From assembly GCF_900108115.1 (NCBI RefSeq), contig NZ_FTPU01000020.1:1-59659 (forward strand): 59,659 bases of DNA. Reading direction: 5' to 3'. The DNA comes from Epilithonimonas bovis DSM 19482. Its GTDB lineage: Bacteria; Bacteroidota; Bacteroidia; Flavobacteriales; Weeksellaceae. Position numbers and translations under genes: made by a program. The notes beneath the pieces were generated by a model, which made no database searches, was not told the origin of the DNA, and saw only the letters and a program-made list of their open reading frames with translations. Below, piece by piece: positions 35,588-44,403 of this stretch (within the stretch, counting starts at the first letter, position 1; every line of letters begins with the position of its first letter).

Positions 35588-36229
35588 ATGAATATCGTAT
35601 TAATCATTATAATAGCAATCACTTGTATCACAAGTTACATCGGTTTCCAGAAACCGGAAATTTTCCAGAAATATAAATTTGAAGTGGGCGCCATCCAGCG
35701 CAGGAAAGAATATATAAGGCTTCTATCCGCAGGATTCCTTCACGGTGACTGGATGCATTTGTTTTTCAATATGTTAACGCTTTATTTCTTCGCGCCCATT
35801 GCTATCTATGGCTTTGGCGTCGTTGGTTTTCTGATCATTTATATCGCATCCATTATTTTGGGCAATTTGTTTTGCCTTATCGTTTACAAAAACGTTCCGT
35901 TCTATTCGGCAATCGGTGCCAGCGGCGGCGTTTCGGGCGTATTGTTTGCGGCTGTCGCGCTCGCTCCCAAAGAGATAGAGGTCAACTTTCTTCCCGGCTA
36001 TTTATTCGGGGCCTTGTATTTTGGTTATTCCGTATATATGATGCTCAATCCACGCGCGCATGACAATATTGGTCACGCTGCACATTTGGGCGGCGCATTT
36101 TTCGGATTGGTTTATGCGGTGGCCGTTTATCCGCAGGTAGCGATGCAAAATGCAGTTTACCTGGGTATTATGGCGTTGCCGCTCATTTATTTGGCTTATC
36201 AGATTTTTGTGAATAAAAGAATTGGATAA
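35588..36229 (+). CDS. rhomboid-family intramembrane serine protease
   Basis: A 213-residue membrane protein with about six hydrophobic segments. The catalytic Ser lies in GASGGVSGVLFA, and the catalytic His in HAAHLGGAFFG. HGDWMHLFFNM is the typical L1/TM2 region. Rhomboids cleave substrates within the membrane. It starts 45 bp after the topoisomerase A subunit stop and may be the last gene of that operon. Confidence 0.9.
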   Translation: MNIVLIIIIAITCITSYIGFQKPEIFQKYKFEVGAIQRRKEYIRLLSAGFLHGDWMHLFFNMLTLYFFAPIAIYGFGVVGFLIIYIASIILGNLFCLIVYKNVPFYSAIGASGGVSGVLFAAVALAPKEIEVNFLPGYLFGALYFGYSVYMMLNPRAHDNIGHAAHLGGAFFGLVYAVAVYPQVAMQNAVYLGIMALPLIYLAYQIFVNKRIG

Positions 36230-36287
36230 TTTTTTAGAAGCACAGGGTTTCGGGTTCTTTCCACATTGGTAACCCGCTGTCCACTGT

Positions 36288-36351
36288 ATCTTTTGTTTTG
36301 CTGCTCGGTCGGCTCCGCTTCGCTCCGCCGCCTCGCGCAAAACAAAAGGAT
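36288..36351. repeat. GC-rich hairpin repeat
   Basis: ATCTTTTGTTTTGC (36288-36301) pairs with GCAAAACAAAAGGAT (36337-36351) around a GC-rich loop that itself repeats GGCTCCGCTTCGCTCCGCC-like units. Flanks (about 36240-36400) are also GC-rich. It lies in the gap between the convergent rhomboid and prmC genes and could terminate both. It belongs to the same general class as the repeats at 10770 and 28114. Confidence 0.65.
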
Positions 36352-36415
36352 GCCGTTTCCATCGGGGCTAGATCCACGCGGGGTTGTTCATTCAACATTC
36401 CGAGCTCGCAGTTAT

Positions 36416-37315
36416 TTATTTTTTTACACAAATTATCCGGTCATTTCCCGATATATCCTTCAATAATTCAGAATACGCAAATTGGCTGTATAATTCCAAG
36501 GTCTCTTTTCCTAATTTCTGATTGATTTCAAGAAAGATTAAGCCGTTTTCAGCAAGGTGTTTTTCAGCATCTTCCGAAATCTTTCTGTAAAAAATCAGCG
36601 CATCAGAAGTGGGAGAGAAGAGCGCCAAATTGGGCTCAAATCCTTTTACAGAATCTTCTATTTCTACATTCTCTTCAATCCCAATGTATGGCGGATTGCT
36701 AATGATAATGTCATACACGTCATCAAGCTTCTCATTCAAATAATCTTTTTGAATAAAGCTGATTTCAGTTTGGTGAAAATCAGCATTTTTTTTGGCCATT
36801 TCCAAAGCATCTCTAGAAATGTCGATGGATGTGACTTCTGCTTCCGGAAAATACTTTTTTAGGATAATCGGTATAATGCCGCTTCCGGCTCCGATATCAA
36901 GAATTCGAAAATGTTTGTTAGTTGTTGGTTGTTGGTTGCCAGGCTGAGGCTCTCTAAGCCTTTCCTGATTCTTTTTACGTGATTCTTGCATTTTATTGAT
37001 GGCTAATTCCAGCAATTCTTCCGTTTCCGGTCTGGGAATCAAAACTTGATCGTTAACAAAGAATTTCATTCCAAAGAACTCGGTTTCGCCCAAAATTTGC
37101 TGGAAAGGTTTCCCTGTTTTCAGTTCAGAAATGGCATCATAAAATTGGTTTGAGTCACTTTCAGCTAAGCCTTTTTCAAGATTTTGCCGCAGTTCAATTT
37201 TATTGAGTTCAAGAAAATGGCCGCAAAAAATAACGAACAATTCCTCAATCTCAGATTTTGAATAGAGTTCGGAAAGTTCTTTTTGAAAAAGTAGTTTGAT
37301 CTCGGAAAGCTTCAT
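36416..37315 (-). CDS. prmC: release-factor glutamine methyltransferase PrmC
   Basis: A 299-residue SAM-dependent methyltransferase that modifies the GGQ glutamine of peptide release factors. The N-terminal helical domain precedes the SAM motif ILDIGAGSGIIPIIL and the catalytic NPPY in IIISNPPYIG. The family anchor LIPRPETEELLE (residues 92-103) is also present. A Gln/Asn/Lys-rich insert lies just before the SAM motif (about 110-135), a low-complexity linker. It appears monocistronic. Confidence 0.93.
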   Translation of the reverse strand: MKLSEIKLLFQKELSELYSKSEIEELFVIFCGHFLELNKIELRQNLEKGLAESDSNQFYDAISELKTGKPFQQILGETEFFGMKFFVNDQVLIPRPETEELLELAINKMQESRKKNQERLREPQPGNQQPTTNKHFRILDIGAGSGIIPIILKKYFPEAEVTSIDISRDALEMAKKNADFHQTEISFIQKDYLNEKLDDVYDIIISNPPYIGIEENVEIEDSVKGFEPNLALFSPTSDALIFYRKISEDAEKHLAENGLIFLEINQKLGKETLELYSQFAYSELLKDISGNDRIICVKK

Positions 37316-37379
37316 CCCTAATTTAATTTATAAATCCAACATCTGTTATCTATCCGTCAATTATCTCTCAATATCAAAT

Positions 37380-38141
37380 CTATCTCGTGAAAACCAGTTT
37401 TGTTTCCGAAGATAATTTTTCGTCTAACAGATAATTTTCGTAATTGAAGGCTTTCAGTTCATCCAAAGTCTCAACTTGATTTTCGGCACAAAAACGCAGC
37501 ATCAGTCCTCTTGCGTGCTTGGTATAAACAACAATTGTTTTCAGTTTTCCATCAGGTTGGATTTGCTTAAAATCAAAATCAACAACTTTGGTTTTCAGTT
37601 TTTTCCGGTCGATGACTTTTCCGTATTCGTTGCTGGCAAGGTTAATGAGGAGTTCGTTTTTCTTGAGTTCAGAATTGAGCTGGTCAGTCACTTTTTCTGT
37701 CCAGAAGGCATAGAGGTTCTTAAAAGTATCAAATTGAAATGGGCGTCCCATTTCCAAACGATACAGCATAATTTTATCAGACGGTTTCAGAAGTCCGTAA
37801 AGTCCGGATAAAATCCTGTAATTCTTCTCAAGATATTTTACCGCTTTTTCATCCAGGGTTTTTGCGTCCAAACCTCTGTAAACTTCACCTGTAAAGGCAA
37901 ACATAGCCGGTGCAGAATTTTTGGCAGTTGGTTTAGCGGACCATTTTTGGTTGCGTTCCCAGTTTTCATCCGCCAGTTTTGGAGAGATCTCCATCAATTC
38001 TACCAAGAATTTAGGTGATTTCTCTTTTAAAAACGATTGTATCAATTCTGCATCTTTGATGAATTTGGGTGTTGTAGTTTTTAGTAATTCTGTAGAGTTT
38101 TCTACATTCATCAGTTTGGCAGGCGATGTTATGAATTTCAT
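37380..38141 (-). CDS. yaaA: YaaA-family peroxide-stress protein
   Basis: A 253-residue protein of the YaaA/DUF328 family. In E. coli YaaA limits intracellular iron and protects DNA during peroxide stress. The start KFITSPAKLM and the segments GEVYRGLDAKTL, LSGLYGLLKPSD and NLASNEYGKV are typical. It is soluble and cytoplasmic. It is separated from prmC by 64 bp and may be cotranscribed on the minus strand. Confidence 0.88.
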   Translation of the reverse strand: MKFITSPAKLMNVENSTELLKTTTPKFIKDAELIQSFLKEKSPKFLVELMEISPKLADENWERNQKWSAKPTAKNSAPAMFAFTGEVYRGLDAKTLDEKAVKYLEKNYRILSGLYGLLKPSDKIMLYRLEMGRPFQFDTFKNLYAFWTEKVTDQLNSELKKNELLINLASNEYGKVIDRKKLKTKVVDFDFKQIQPDGKLKTIVVYTKHARGLMLRFCAENQVETLDELKAFNYENYLLDEKLSSETKLVFTR

Positions 38142-38240
38142 TTTTGTTACTGCTTATGTCAAATGTTGTTATGCTTGTTGAAATTACGTCCGGACTTATC
38201 TCATTATTTCTATCTGAATCTACAAATCTCAACTCTTCGA

Positions 38241-38302
38241 TTTGAGCGGAACTCACTTTTTGCGGCTATGCCGAACAAAAAGAGTGGGAGCCGAAGACGG
38301 AA
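38241..38302. repeat. hairpin-forming repeat
   Basis: CGGAACTCACTTTTTG and CAAAAAGAGTGGGAGCCG form an imperfect stem around a GCCGA-rich loop. It lies between the yaaA and sua5-like genes and resembles the other intergenic hairpin repeats of the window. Confidence 0.5.
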
Positions 38303-38315
38303 AAGATACCAATAA

Positions 38316-38927
38316 TTACAAAATCCCTTTCCCTTGTCGGATGATTTCCGGTTCGCCGGTAGTCAGGTCTACGATCGTGGAGGCGTTGTTGTCGCCATAA
38401 CCGGAGTCAATAACAATGTCTACGAGTTTGTCATATTTCTCGGCTATCAGTTCCGGGTCTGTAGAATATTCCAAAATTTCGTCATCATCGTGAATGGATG
38501 TAGATACAATCGGATGTCCCAATTTCTCAACCAGCATTTGGGGAACAATATGATCTGGGACACGGATTCCCACGGTTTTCCGGCCTTTATAAGTGGTTGG
38601 CAGATTTCTGTTGGCTTCCAAAATAAATGTAAATGCACCGGGTAAATGGTTTTTCAGAAACCTAAAAGTTGATGTCTCGATAGGTTTTGTAAATTCGGAC
38701 AGGTGGCTGAGATCGTTACAGATAATAGAAAATTGGTGTTTGTCCAGCTTGATCCCTTTGATCTGTGCCAGCCTTTCCATCGCTTTGTGATTATAAATAT
38801 CACAGCCGATAGTGTAGATGGTATCCGAAGGATAAATAATGACACCACCGTTTTGTAAAACTTTTACAGCTTCGTCAATCAAATTTTCTTGGGGATTTTG
38901 CGGATATATTTTTAGGATTTTTGCCAT
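38316..38927 (-). CDS. Sua5/YciO/YrdC-family threonylcarbamoyl-AMP synthase
   Basis: A 203-residue YrdC-domain protein. These enzymes make threonylcarbamoyl-AMP for the t6A modification of ANN-reading tRNAs; the YciO branch is less well defined. Typical segments are GGVIIYPSDTIYTIGCDIYN, AIERLAQIKGxx-like (AMERLAQIKGIKLDK), and TVGIRVPDH. I start it at ATG 38927 (MAKILKIYP); the TTG at 38933 adds only two residues. A -7 box lies directly upstream. Confidence 0.88.
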   Translation of the reverse strand: MAKILKIYPQNPQENLIDEAVKVLQNGGVIIYPSDTIYTIGCDIYNHKAMERLAQIKGIKLDKHQFSIICNDLSHLSEFTKPIETSTFRFLKNHLPGAFTFILEANRNLPTTYKGRKTVGIRVPDHIVPQMLVEKLGHPIVSTSIHDDDEILEYSTDPELIAEKYDKLVDIVIDSGYGDNNASTIVDLTTGEPEIIRQGKGIL

Positions 38928-38930
38928 AAC

Positions 38931-38938
38931 CAAATTTA
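38931..38938 (-). promoter_or_regulatory. -7 box (TAAATTTG) of the sua5-like gene
   Basis: On the minus strand TAAATTTG ends three bases before the ATG, so the message would be leaderless or nearly so. Confidence 0.45.
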
Positions 38939-39015
38939 CGAATTTATTTAAAGAATTTGATAATCAATTAAAAACCCTTTCTGCGGAGCCGAATTTTTAA
39001 TGGGTTACAGTATTT

Positions 39016-39049
39016 ATAAAAAAAAGAGAATCAAAAAATTGATTCTCTT
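39016..39049 (-). terminator. terminator after tRNA-Met copy 1
   Basis: AAGAGAATCAA (39024-39034) pairs with TTGATTCTCTT (39039-39049). On the minus strand a T run follows. Confidence 0.85.
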
Positions 39050-39053
39050 AGTT

Positions 39054-39129
<76 letters not shown>

Positions 39130-39140
39130 ATATTGTTCTG

Positions 39141-39170
39141 CAAATATACGATATTTTCTTTACAAGTCAA
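39141..39170 (-). promoter_or_regulatory. promoter of tRNA-Met copy 1
   Basis: On the minus strand TTG (39168-39170), a 19-bp spacer and TATATTTG (39141-39148) precede the tRNA 5' end by 11 bp. Confidence 0.75.
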
Positions 39171-39318
39171 GTTAATTAGTGTTTTTATTTTTTACTGAGG
39201 TATTGAATTCTAAATTTCCGCAGATTAAACAAAATTTTACAAATAAGAATTCTGATTAATTCGCAAAGTCTGTGAAAGGATATATTAATTAATTCAACAG
39301 GTGAATTTGTAATTTTTG

Positions 39319-39352
39319 AAAAAAAAAAGAGAATCAAATAATTGATTCTCTT
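39319..39352 (-). terminator. terminator after tRNA-Met copy 2
   Basis: AAGAGAATCAA and TTGATTCTCTT form the same stem as in copy 1, again with a T run on the minus strand. Confidence 0.85.
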
Positions 39353-39356
39353 AGTT

Positions 39357-39432
<76 letters not shown>

Positions 39433-39443
39433 ATATTGGATTG

Positions 39444-39473
39444 CAAATGTAAGGTAATAATTTTAGTAAGCAA
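39444..39473 (-). promoter_or_regulatory. promoter of tRNA-Met copy 2
   Basis: On the minus strand TTG (39471-39473), 19 bp, then TACATTTG (39444-39451), 11 bp before the tRNA 5' end. The spacing equals that of copy 1, though the spacer sequence has diverged. Confidence 0.75.
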
Positions 39474-39492
39474 GCTTTATTTTGGTTTTTTT

Positions 39493-39621
39493 ACTAACTT
39501 AGTGAAATTAATTATTTTAATGACTGTAAATCAATTGGTTATTATTTTTAACGCCTTTTAACTATAAAAATAGTTGTACAATAAAAAAATAATTCTACAT
39601 TTGTATTACTAAGTTTTTAGT
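39493..39621 (+). promoter_or_regulatory. blaI-like promoter with overlapping palindromic operators
   Basis: The promoter is TTG (39574-39576), 19 bp, TACATTTG (39596-39603). The -7 box is itself part of TACATTTGTA (39596-39605), which has the TACAnnTGTA form of BlaI/MecI/CopY operators. Two further palindromes flank it, ACTAACTTAGT (39493-39503) and ACTAAGTTTTTAGT (39608-39621). Autorepression by the downstream regulator is inferred. Confidence 0.65.
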
Positions 39622-39653
39622 GATATAAGATTGATTGTTTAAAGTAAAAGAAA

Positions 39654-40013
39654 ATGAATAAGTTAACCAAAGCAGAAGAACAGGTGATGCAATATCTTTG
39701 GCAGATAGAGAAAGGATTTTTAAAAGACGTTTTAGAATTGTTTCCTGAGCCAAAACCGCACACCAATACTATCTCTACCATTCTGAAAATACTGATGGAA
39801 AAAGGTTTTGTGAATTACAAGACGTTTGGCCGGCAGCACGAGTATTTCCCTATTGTGAGTAAAGAAAGTTATAGTGGCCGGTCTATCAGAAGCCTGGTTA
39901 AGAATTATTTTGAAGGCTCTTACACCAATGCTGTTTCGTTTTTGGTAGAAGAAAATGAAATCAGTGTACAAGATCTGGAACTCTTATTAAATGAACTTAA
40001 AAATAAGGAATAA
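39654..40013 (+). CDS. BlaI/MecI/CopY-family transcriptional repressor
   Basis: A 119-residue winged-helix repressor. MNKLTKAEEQVMQYLWQIEKGFLKDVLELFPEP and TNTISTILKILMEKGFVNYKTFGRQHEYFPIVSKE are typical of the family, with the HTH at about 20-70 and a C-terminal dimerisation helix. Members are inactivated by proteolysis triggered by the partner M56 sensor. The partner gene starts at the last base of its stop codon. In Bacteroidota such pairs are abundant and usually do not govern beta-lactamases; the inducer here is unknown. Confidence 0.92.
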   Translation: MNKLTKAEEQVMQYLWQIEKGFLKDVLELFPEPKPHTNTISTILKILMEKGFVNYKTFGRQHEYFPIVSKESYSGRSIRSLVKNYFEGSYTNAVSFLVEENEISVQDLELLLNELKNKE

Positions 40014-42100
40014 TGGAACCTACGCTATTGTATCTGGGCAAAGTTATCATCTGCTCTGCAGTGATGTTTGCTTATTATCTGCTTTTTTTGAAGGATAAAA
40101 CTTTTCATCATTACAATCGGTTTTACCTGCTTTTGTCGGTTATTATAAGTCTGGTTTTGCCGCTTATAAAGGTTTCGTATTTCACGATAGAGACCAATAA
40201 GAATTTGTATGTGCTGCTCAGCCAGTTTAATCAAAATCAATTACAAACAACTGCGAACTATGATATCACTATTTATTCGATTTTTTATGCAATTACTGGA
40301 GTGGTTTCAGTCGCTCTTTTAATCCGCCTCATTATAGGGATTTTAAAAATCAATTCGATGAAAAACAAGTTCCCGAATGAAACAATCCGGGGAATCAATT
40401 TTTATCAGACGAACCTTAATAACGCACCTTTTTCATTCTTCAGAAATCTGTTCTGGAAGAGATCAATAGAGATCAATTCTCCTGTGGGGCAACAGATTTT
40501 GAAACACGAGATGGTGCATATAGAACAGAAACACAGCTGGGATAAGCTCCTGATGCAAGTTGTAAAATCCATTTTCTGGTTCAACCCTGTGTTTTACTTT
40601 ATCAGCAAAGAAATCAATCTTATTCACGAATACTTGGCGGACAAGAAAGCGGTGAAAAAATCGGACACCAAAGCATTTGCACAGATGCTGCTGGAGAGTC
40701 ATTTCTCTGGTTCGGTTTTACCTGTTACAAGTCCGTTTTTATCTTCTAACCTCAAAAAAAGACTTACAATGCTTACAAAAAACAAAACCAAGTACAGCTA
40801 TGCACGCAAACTTTTTGCGCTGCCGATTTTATTTTTGATGGTATTTGCCTATATGGTGAATGCTAAAAATATAGAGATCAAAGAAACCAACAAAGCCATA
40901 GAGCTGGCGGTAGAACAGTTAAAAACGGATACTATCAAACCTTCCTCTACGGTTGCATTAGACAGCTTGGCAAAAGATCATCAGTCCAAACTGAAAATGC
41001 ACGGCGATGCGCTGCAGGAGGACAATCTGAAGATTGCTGCACTAAGTAAAAAAATTAATGAGAAAAGCCAGCAGTTGAAAGCTCTGTCCAAGGCTAAGAA
41101 AACGGATTCGCCGGAATTTGAGGCGCTGGAAAATGAAATTGATCAGCTTGGCACCCAAATAGACGGGATTGTCAGTTCTGACAATTTTAAAATTAATCAA
41201 AAAGAATTAGAAAAAAATGCTGATGCTATTGCTAAAATCTATGATTCGCCGGAGTGGAATAAAAGGTATGCTGACATAGAGAAAAAAGCCAATTCCCCAG
41301 AATTCAAAAAGAGGATTGCAGATGCGGAAAAACGTGCCAGGGAAACGGAAAAGATGCTCAATTCGCCGGAGTTCAAAAAGAGGATTGCTGATGTAGACAA
41401 GCGCGCTAAGGAAGCGGAAGCGAGAGTTAACTCACCGGAGTTTCAAAAAATGATTCAGGAAGTGCAAAAAAGAGCTCAAGAAGTGGGTGATAAATTTGGT
41501 AAAATCTATACGGATGAGCAGTTTCAGAAAATGATAAAAGACCAATATGGCAAAAATGCGTTCTCTGATGGGACTGTCTCTTACGGCCGGGTTCCTACGA
41601 ATGAAGAACTTAAAATAATGAGAGATCTTCCCAGCAACTTTACTTATAGTTTTTCAGATGATTTCTTTTTCAATAATGCAAAATCTCATCTGACTCTTAA
41701 AGAGCTTAGAAAGCTGGAGAAAAAAAGAAAGGAGCTTAAGGAAAAACAAAAAGAATTGCAGGAAGATCAGAAAAAACTTTGGCTAAAACAGCAGGAGTTA
41801 AATAAAGAAATGTGGCAGAACCGTCCCAGGACTATCAGTTTTAAGTCTCTATCGGATTCTCCCAGGTCAAAGGTTTCTAATGTCAATGTTTTTACAGCAC
41901 CACAAAGGGTAAGCAGGTCGAATCAAGTGATTATCCTTGATAATGATGGGTTGGCTTCCAATGATAATTTAACTAATATCTATATCAATGGGAAGTTGAC
42001 AGATAGAGTAGAAATACAAAAAATTGACCCTAATCTGATTTCATCAATGAGTGTCATTAAGAATGAAAGTGGCAAGTCTATCAGTATCATTACCAAGTAA
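40013..42100 (+). CDS. BlaR1/M56-family sensor metallopeptidase
   Basis: A 695-residue membrane protein. Three to four N-terminal hydrophobic segments lie in the first 110 residues, followed by the zinc motif HEMVH (165-169) and the downstream HEYLADKKA. A final hydrophobic segment (about 268-283) ends the M56 core. The extracytoplasmic part lacks a penicillin-binding domain. Instead it has a coiled coil with four imperfect copies of NSPEFxKRIADxxKRA (about residues 405-500), a Lys/Glu-rich helix, and a C-terminal plug-like module (IYINGKLTDRVEIQ). The start overlaps the repressor's stop. It probably cleaves or triggers cleavage of the repressor on an unknown signal. Confidence 0.85.
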   Translation: MEPTLLYLGKVIICSAVMFAYYLLFLKDKTFHHYNRFYLLLSVIISLVLPLIKVSYFTIETNKNLYVLLSQFNQNQLQTTANYDITIYSIFYAITGVVSVALLIRLIIGILKINSMKNKFPNETIRGINFYQTNLNNAPFSFFRNLFWKRSIEINSPVGQQILKHEMVHIEQKHSWDKLLMQVVKSIFWFNPVFYFISKEINLIHEYLADKKAVKKSDTKAFAQMLLESHFSGSVLPVTSPFLSSNLKKRLTMLTKNKTKYSYARKLFALPILFLMVFAYMVNAKNIEIKETNKAIELAVEQLKTDTIKPSSTVALDSLAKDHQSKLKMHGDALQEDNLKIAALSKKINEKSQQLKALSKAKKTDSPEFEALENEIDQLGTQIDGIVSSDNFKINQKELEKNADAIAKIYDSPEWNKRYADIEKKANSPEFKKRIADAEKRARETEKMLNSPEFKKRIADVDKRAKEAEARVNSPEFQKMIQEVQKRAQEVGDKFGKIYTDEQFQKMIKDQYGKNAFSDGTVSYGRVPTNEELKIMRDLPSNFTYSFSDDFFFNNAKSHLTLKELRKLEKKRKELKEKQKELQEDQKKLWLKQQELNKEMWQNRPRTISFKSLSDSPRSKVSNVNVFTAPQRVSRSNQVIILDNDGLASNDNLTNIYINGKLTDRVEIQKIDPNLISSMSVIKNESGKSISIITK

Positions 42101-42126
42101 TCCAATTTTTATTTTCATAACACTTG

Positions 42127-42145
42127 AGCCGGTTCGCCGGCTTTT
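42127..42145 (+). terminator. terminator between the M56 gene and the GLPGLI genes
   Basis: AGCCGG, loop TTCG, CCGGCT, then TTTT: a short, very stable tetraloop hairpin. Confidence 0.75.
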
Positions 42146-42158
42146 AAAATTAATAGCC

Positions 42159-42997
42159 ATGAACAAATTATTTACAATCTATTTTATCATGTTGTGTACC
42201 CTTATGTTTGGGCAGAATAAAAGATTTATCTACGAGTATCAATTAATCCCGGATTCTGCCAATGTCGCGGATGTAAAAAAGGAAATGATGTACCTGGATA
42301 CGTCAAAAGATGGCTCCAAATATTATAGCTACACAGTTTTTAATTCTGATTCCCTGATGAAAGCTGATATAGAACGACAGGTAAAAGCAAATGGGACTAT
42401 CAACATTACGGCTCCCATGAAGGCTGGCAGTGTAAGATATTCGGTGACAAAAACGTATCCCGATTACAAGGTCAATCTCCACCGCAGGTTGGGAATGGAT
42501 GCCTATAATATCTCAGAAGACCGAAAAATCAACTGGAAAATAGCCTCGGACAAAGAGAAAATTGGAGAATGGAATGCCCAAAAAGCGGAAGCTGATTTCG
42601 CCGGCAGGCACTGGATTGCATGGTTTTCTATCGATTTACCGATTCAGGATGGGCCGTATAAATTCTATGGTTTACCAGGTTTGATTGTGAAAATTGAGGA
42701 CAAACTGGTTCCCACAAGATGGAGTTGAGAGGGATTAAGAATATTAATAGTGATCTTGATATCAACGTATTTAATGCCAAAGAAGTATCAGTTAATCAAA
42801 AGCAGTTTCAGAAAGTAATGTCAGATTATGAAAACGATCCTACAAAAGGCATCCGGCAGATGCAGATGGGCGGTACTACAGTTATTATGACAGGTAAAGA
42901 CAGCAACTCTGTCAAGTTTGCAAAAGAGCAGGAGGAACGCCTGAAAAACCAAATCAAAAAGGATAATAATAGGATAGAGCTGGACATTGTTAAGTGA
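42159..42997 (+). pseudogene. GLPGLI-family protein, frameshifted
   Basis: The frame from ATG 42159 encodes a signal peptide, a GLPGLI-family body and reaches GLPGLIVKIED. It then shifts into an early stop at 42726. The remaining 90 codons continue in another frame from about 42707 to 42997. The intact paralogue at 43023 reads GLPGLIVKIEDRSGSHLMELKGIKN here. Inserting one A in the A run at 42703-42705 would restore KIEDKTGSHKMELRGIKN. So it is a one-base deletion or a sequencing error. GLPGLI proteins are exported and of unknown function. Confidence 0.85.
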
Positions 42998-43022
42998 AAA
43001 TTAATTCAAAAAATAATAACTC

Positions 43023-43871
43023 ATGAGACAGATAATTCTATTGACAGTAGTTTTGCTATCAGCATTTCTTTTTTCACAAAACCAGAGATTTTATTACGAT
43101 TATACATTCCAAACAGATTCTACCGATGCAGATACCAAAAAGTCTGAATTGATGGTTTTGGATATTAATAAAAAAGGATCGCAGTACTACAGCGAGTATG
43201 TTTTTCAGAATGATTCTATAATGGATGCCCAGTTCAAGAAAAATAGAGCTGCTCATAATAATGATGTTATTGCAATGTCTGGCAAACAGGGGGTTGTTGG
43301 TTATAAGATCTTAAAAACATATCCCGATTTCAGAATCAATCATATAGTAACTTTGGACATGACACCTTATAATGCCAGCCAACAGGTGAAGTTTGACTGG
43401 AAAATATTACCCGAAAAAACTAAAATTGGTAATTGGAATGTTCAAAAAGCTGAAACCGATTTTGCCGGCAGGCATTGGATCGCCTGGTTCTCAGCAGAAA
43501 TCCCAATCCAGGACGGTCCGTATAAATTTTATGGATTGCCCGGGCTGATTGTAAAGATCGAAGACCGGTCCGGATCCCATCTTATGGAACTGAAAGGAAT
43601 CAAAAATAATGTTATCGAAAGGGATCTTTTTAGTTTTGCATCAGAAAAACCTGTGGCAATAGATTACAAAAAATATCAGAGTGCTTATAAAGCTTACAGA
43701 AAAGATCCGCTGGCCAATTTTAAGAAAAAAACATTGGCAGGAGAGATTTATATGACAGACGAATCAGGGAATCGCTTAAACGGAGCTGATTATATGAAAT
43801 CTCAGGAAAAACTAATGTCTGAACGGATGAAAAAGAACAACAATATCTTGGAAATCAATTTACTGAAATAA
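43023..43871 (+). CDS. GLPGLI-family protein
   Basis: A 282-residue exported protein of the Bacteroidota GLPGLI family (porin-like or lipocalin-like beta structure, unknown function). A signal peptide spans about residues 1-19 (ending LFSQ), and the family motif FYGLPGLIVKIED appears near residue 175. It is a paralogue of the frameshifted gene just upstream, sharing AGRHWIAWFS and QDGPYKFYGLPGLIVKIED. The pair lies downstream of the BlaI/M56 genes but is separated from them by a terminator. Confidence 0.85.
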   Translation: MRQIILLTVVLLSAFLFSQNQRFYYDYTFQTDSTDADTKKSELMVLDINKKGSQYYSEYVFQNDSIMDAQFKKNRAAHNNDVIAMSGKQGVVGYKILKTYPDFRINHIVTLDMTPYNASQQVKFDWKILPEKTKIGNWNVQKAETDFAGRHWIAWFSAEIPIQDGPYKFYGLPGLIVKIEDRSGSHLMELKGIKNNVIERDLFSFASEKPVAIDYKKYQSAYKAYRKDPLANFKKKTLAGEIYMTDESGNRLNGADYMKSQEKLMSERMKKNNNILEINLLK

Positions 43872-43903
43872 AAAAAATGCCACAACATTGTGGCATTTTT
43901 TTT
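43871..43903. terminator. bidirectional terminator
   Basis: AATGCCACA and TGTGGCATT form the stem, with A runs on one side and T runs on the other, so it can serve the GLPGLI gene and the convergent mscL gene. Confidence 0.85.
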
Positions 43904-43917
43904 ATGATAATAGATGA

Positions 43918-44289
43918 CTATTTCTTTTTAAGTTCATCACGGATTTCCATTAACAGTGCATCTGTAGAAGATGGCCCTGCTGGTGCTTCTTCTGGTTTTT
44001 TAGTCACTTTGTTAGCTAGTTTTATCAACCAAAATAACACAAAAGCAATAACCAGAAAACTGATGACTGACGATAGGAAATTACCATAAGTAACACCATT
44101 CCATGATAATTCTTTGATATTCTCTGCACCAGCCGCTTTAAGAGCCGGAGTCAGCAATAATGGCGTGATAACATCATCTACCAAAGATTTTACAATCGCA
44201 CCAAATGCACCACCAATGATGACACCCACTGCCAGATCGACTACATTCCCTTTGAATGCAAATTCTTTAAATTCTTTTACAAATCCCAT
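43918..44289 (-). CDS. mscL: large-conductance mechanosensitive channel MscL
   Basis: A 123-residue inner-membrane channel that opens under high membrane tension and saves cells from osmotic burst. The N-terminal EFKEFAFKGNVVDLAVGVIIGGAFGAIVKSLVDD is the pore-lining TM1 and is well conserved. TM2 (FLSSVISFLVIAFVLFWLIKL) and a charged C-terminal bundle (ALLMEIRDELKKK) follow. It is monocistronic. Confidence 0.97.
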   Translation of the reverse strand: MGFVKEFKEFAFKGNVVDLAVGVIIGGAFGAIVKSLVDDVITPLLLTPALKAAGAENIKELSWNGVTYGNFLSSVISFLVIAFVLFWLIKLANKVTKKPEEAPAGPSSTDALLMEIRDELKKK

Positions 44290-44376
44290 AGTTGTATTTT
44301 TTAATTAATAAACAAAAATATTGTTTTTTTATTTAAAATGCTTTGTAAATTCATTTTTTGTCAGAATTATAATGAT

Positions 44377-44384
44377 TAAATTTG
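44377..44384 (+). promoter_or_regulatory. -7 box (TAAATTTG) of the nnr gene
   Basis: TAAATTTG lies 19 bp before the ATG; TTTG at 44357-44360 is 16 bp upstream of it. Confidence 0.5.
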
Positions 44385-44403
44385 AGAAATAACTTTTTGT
44401 AAA

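Noticed and set aside
36002-36431. Minus-strand frames over the rhomboid gene end and the GC-rich hairpin
   Set aside because: They are shadow frames crossing a repeat and have no coding features.
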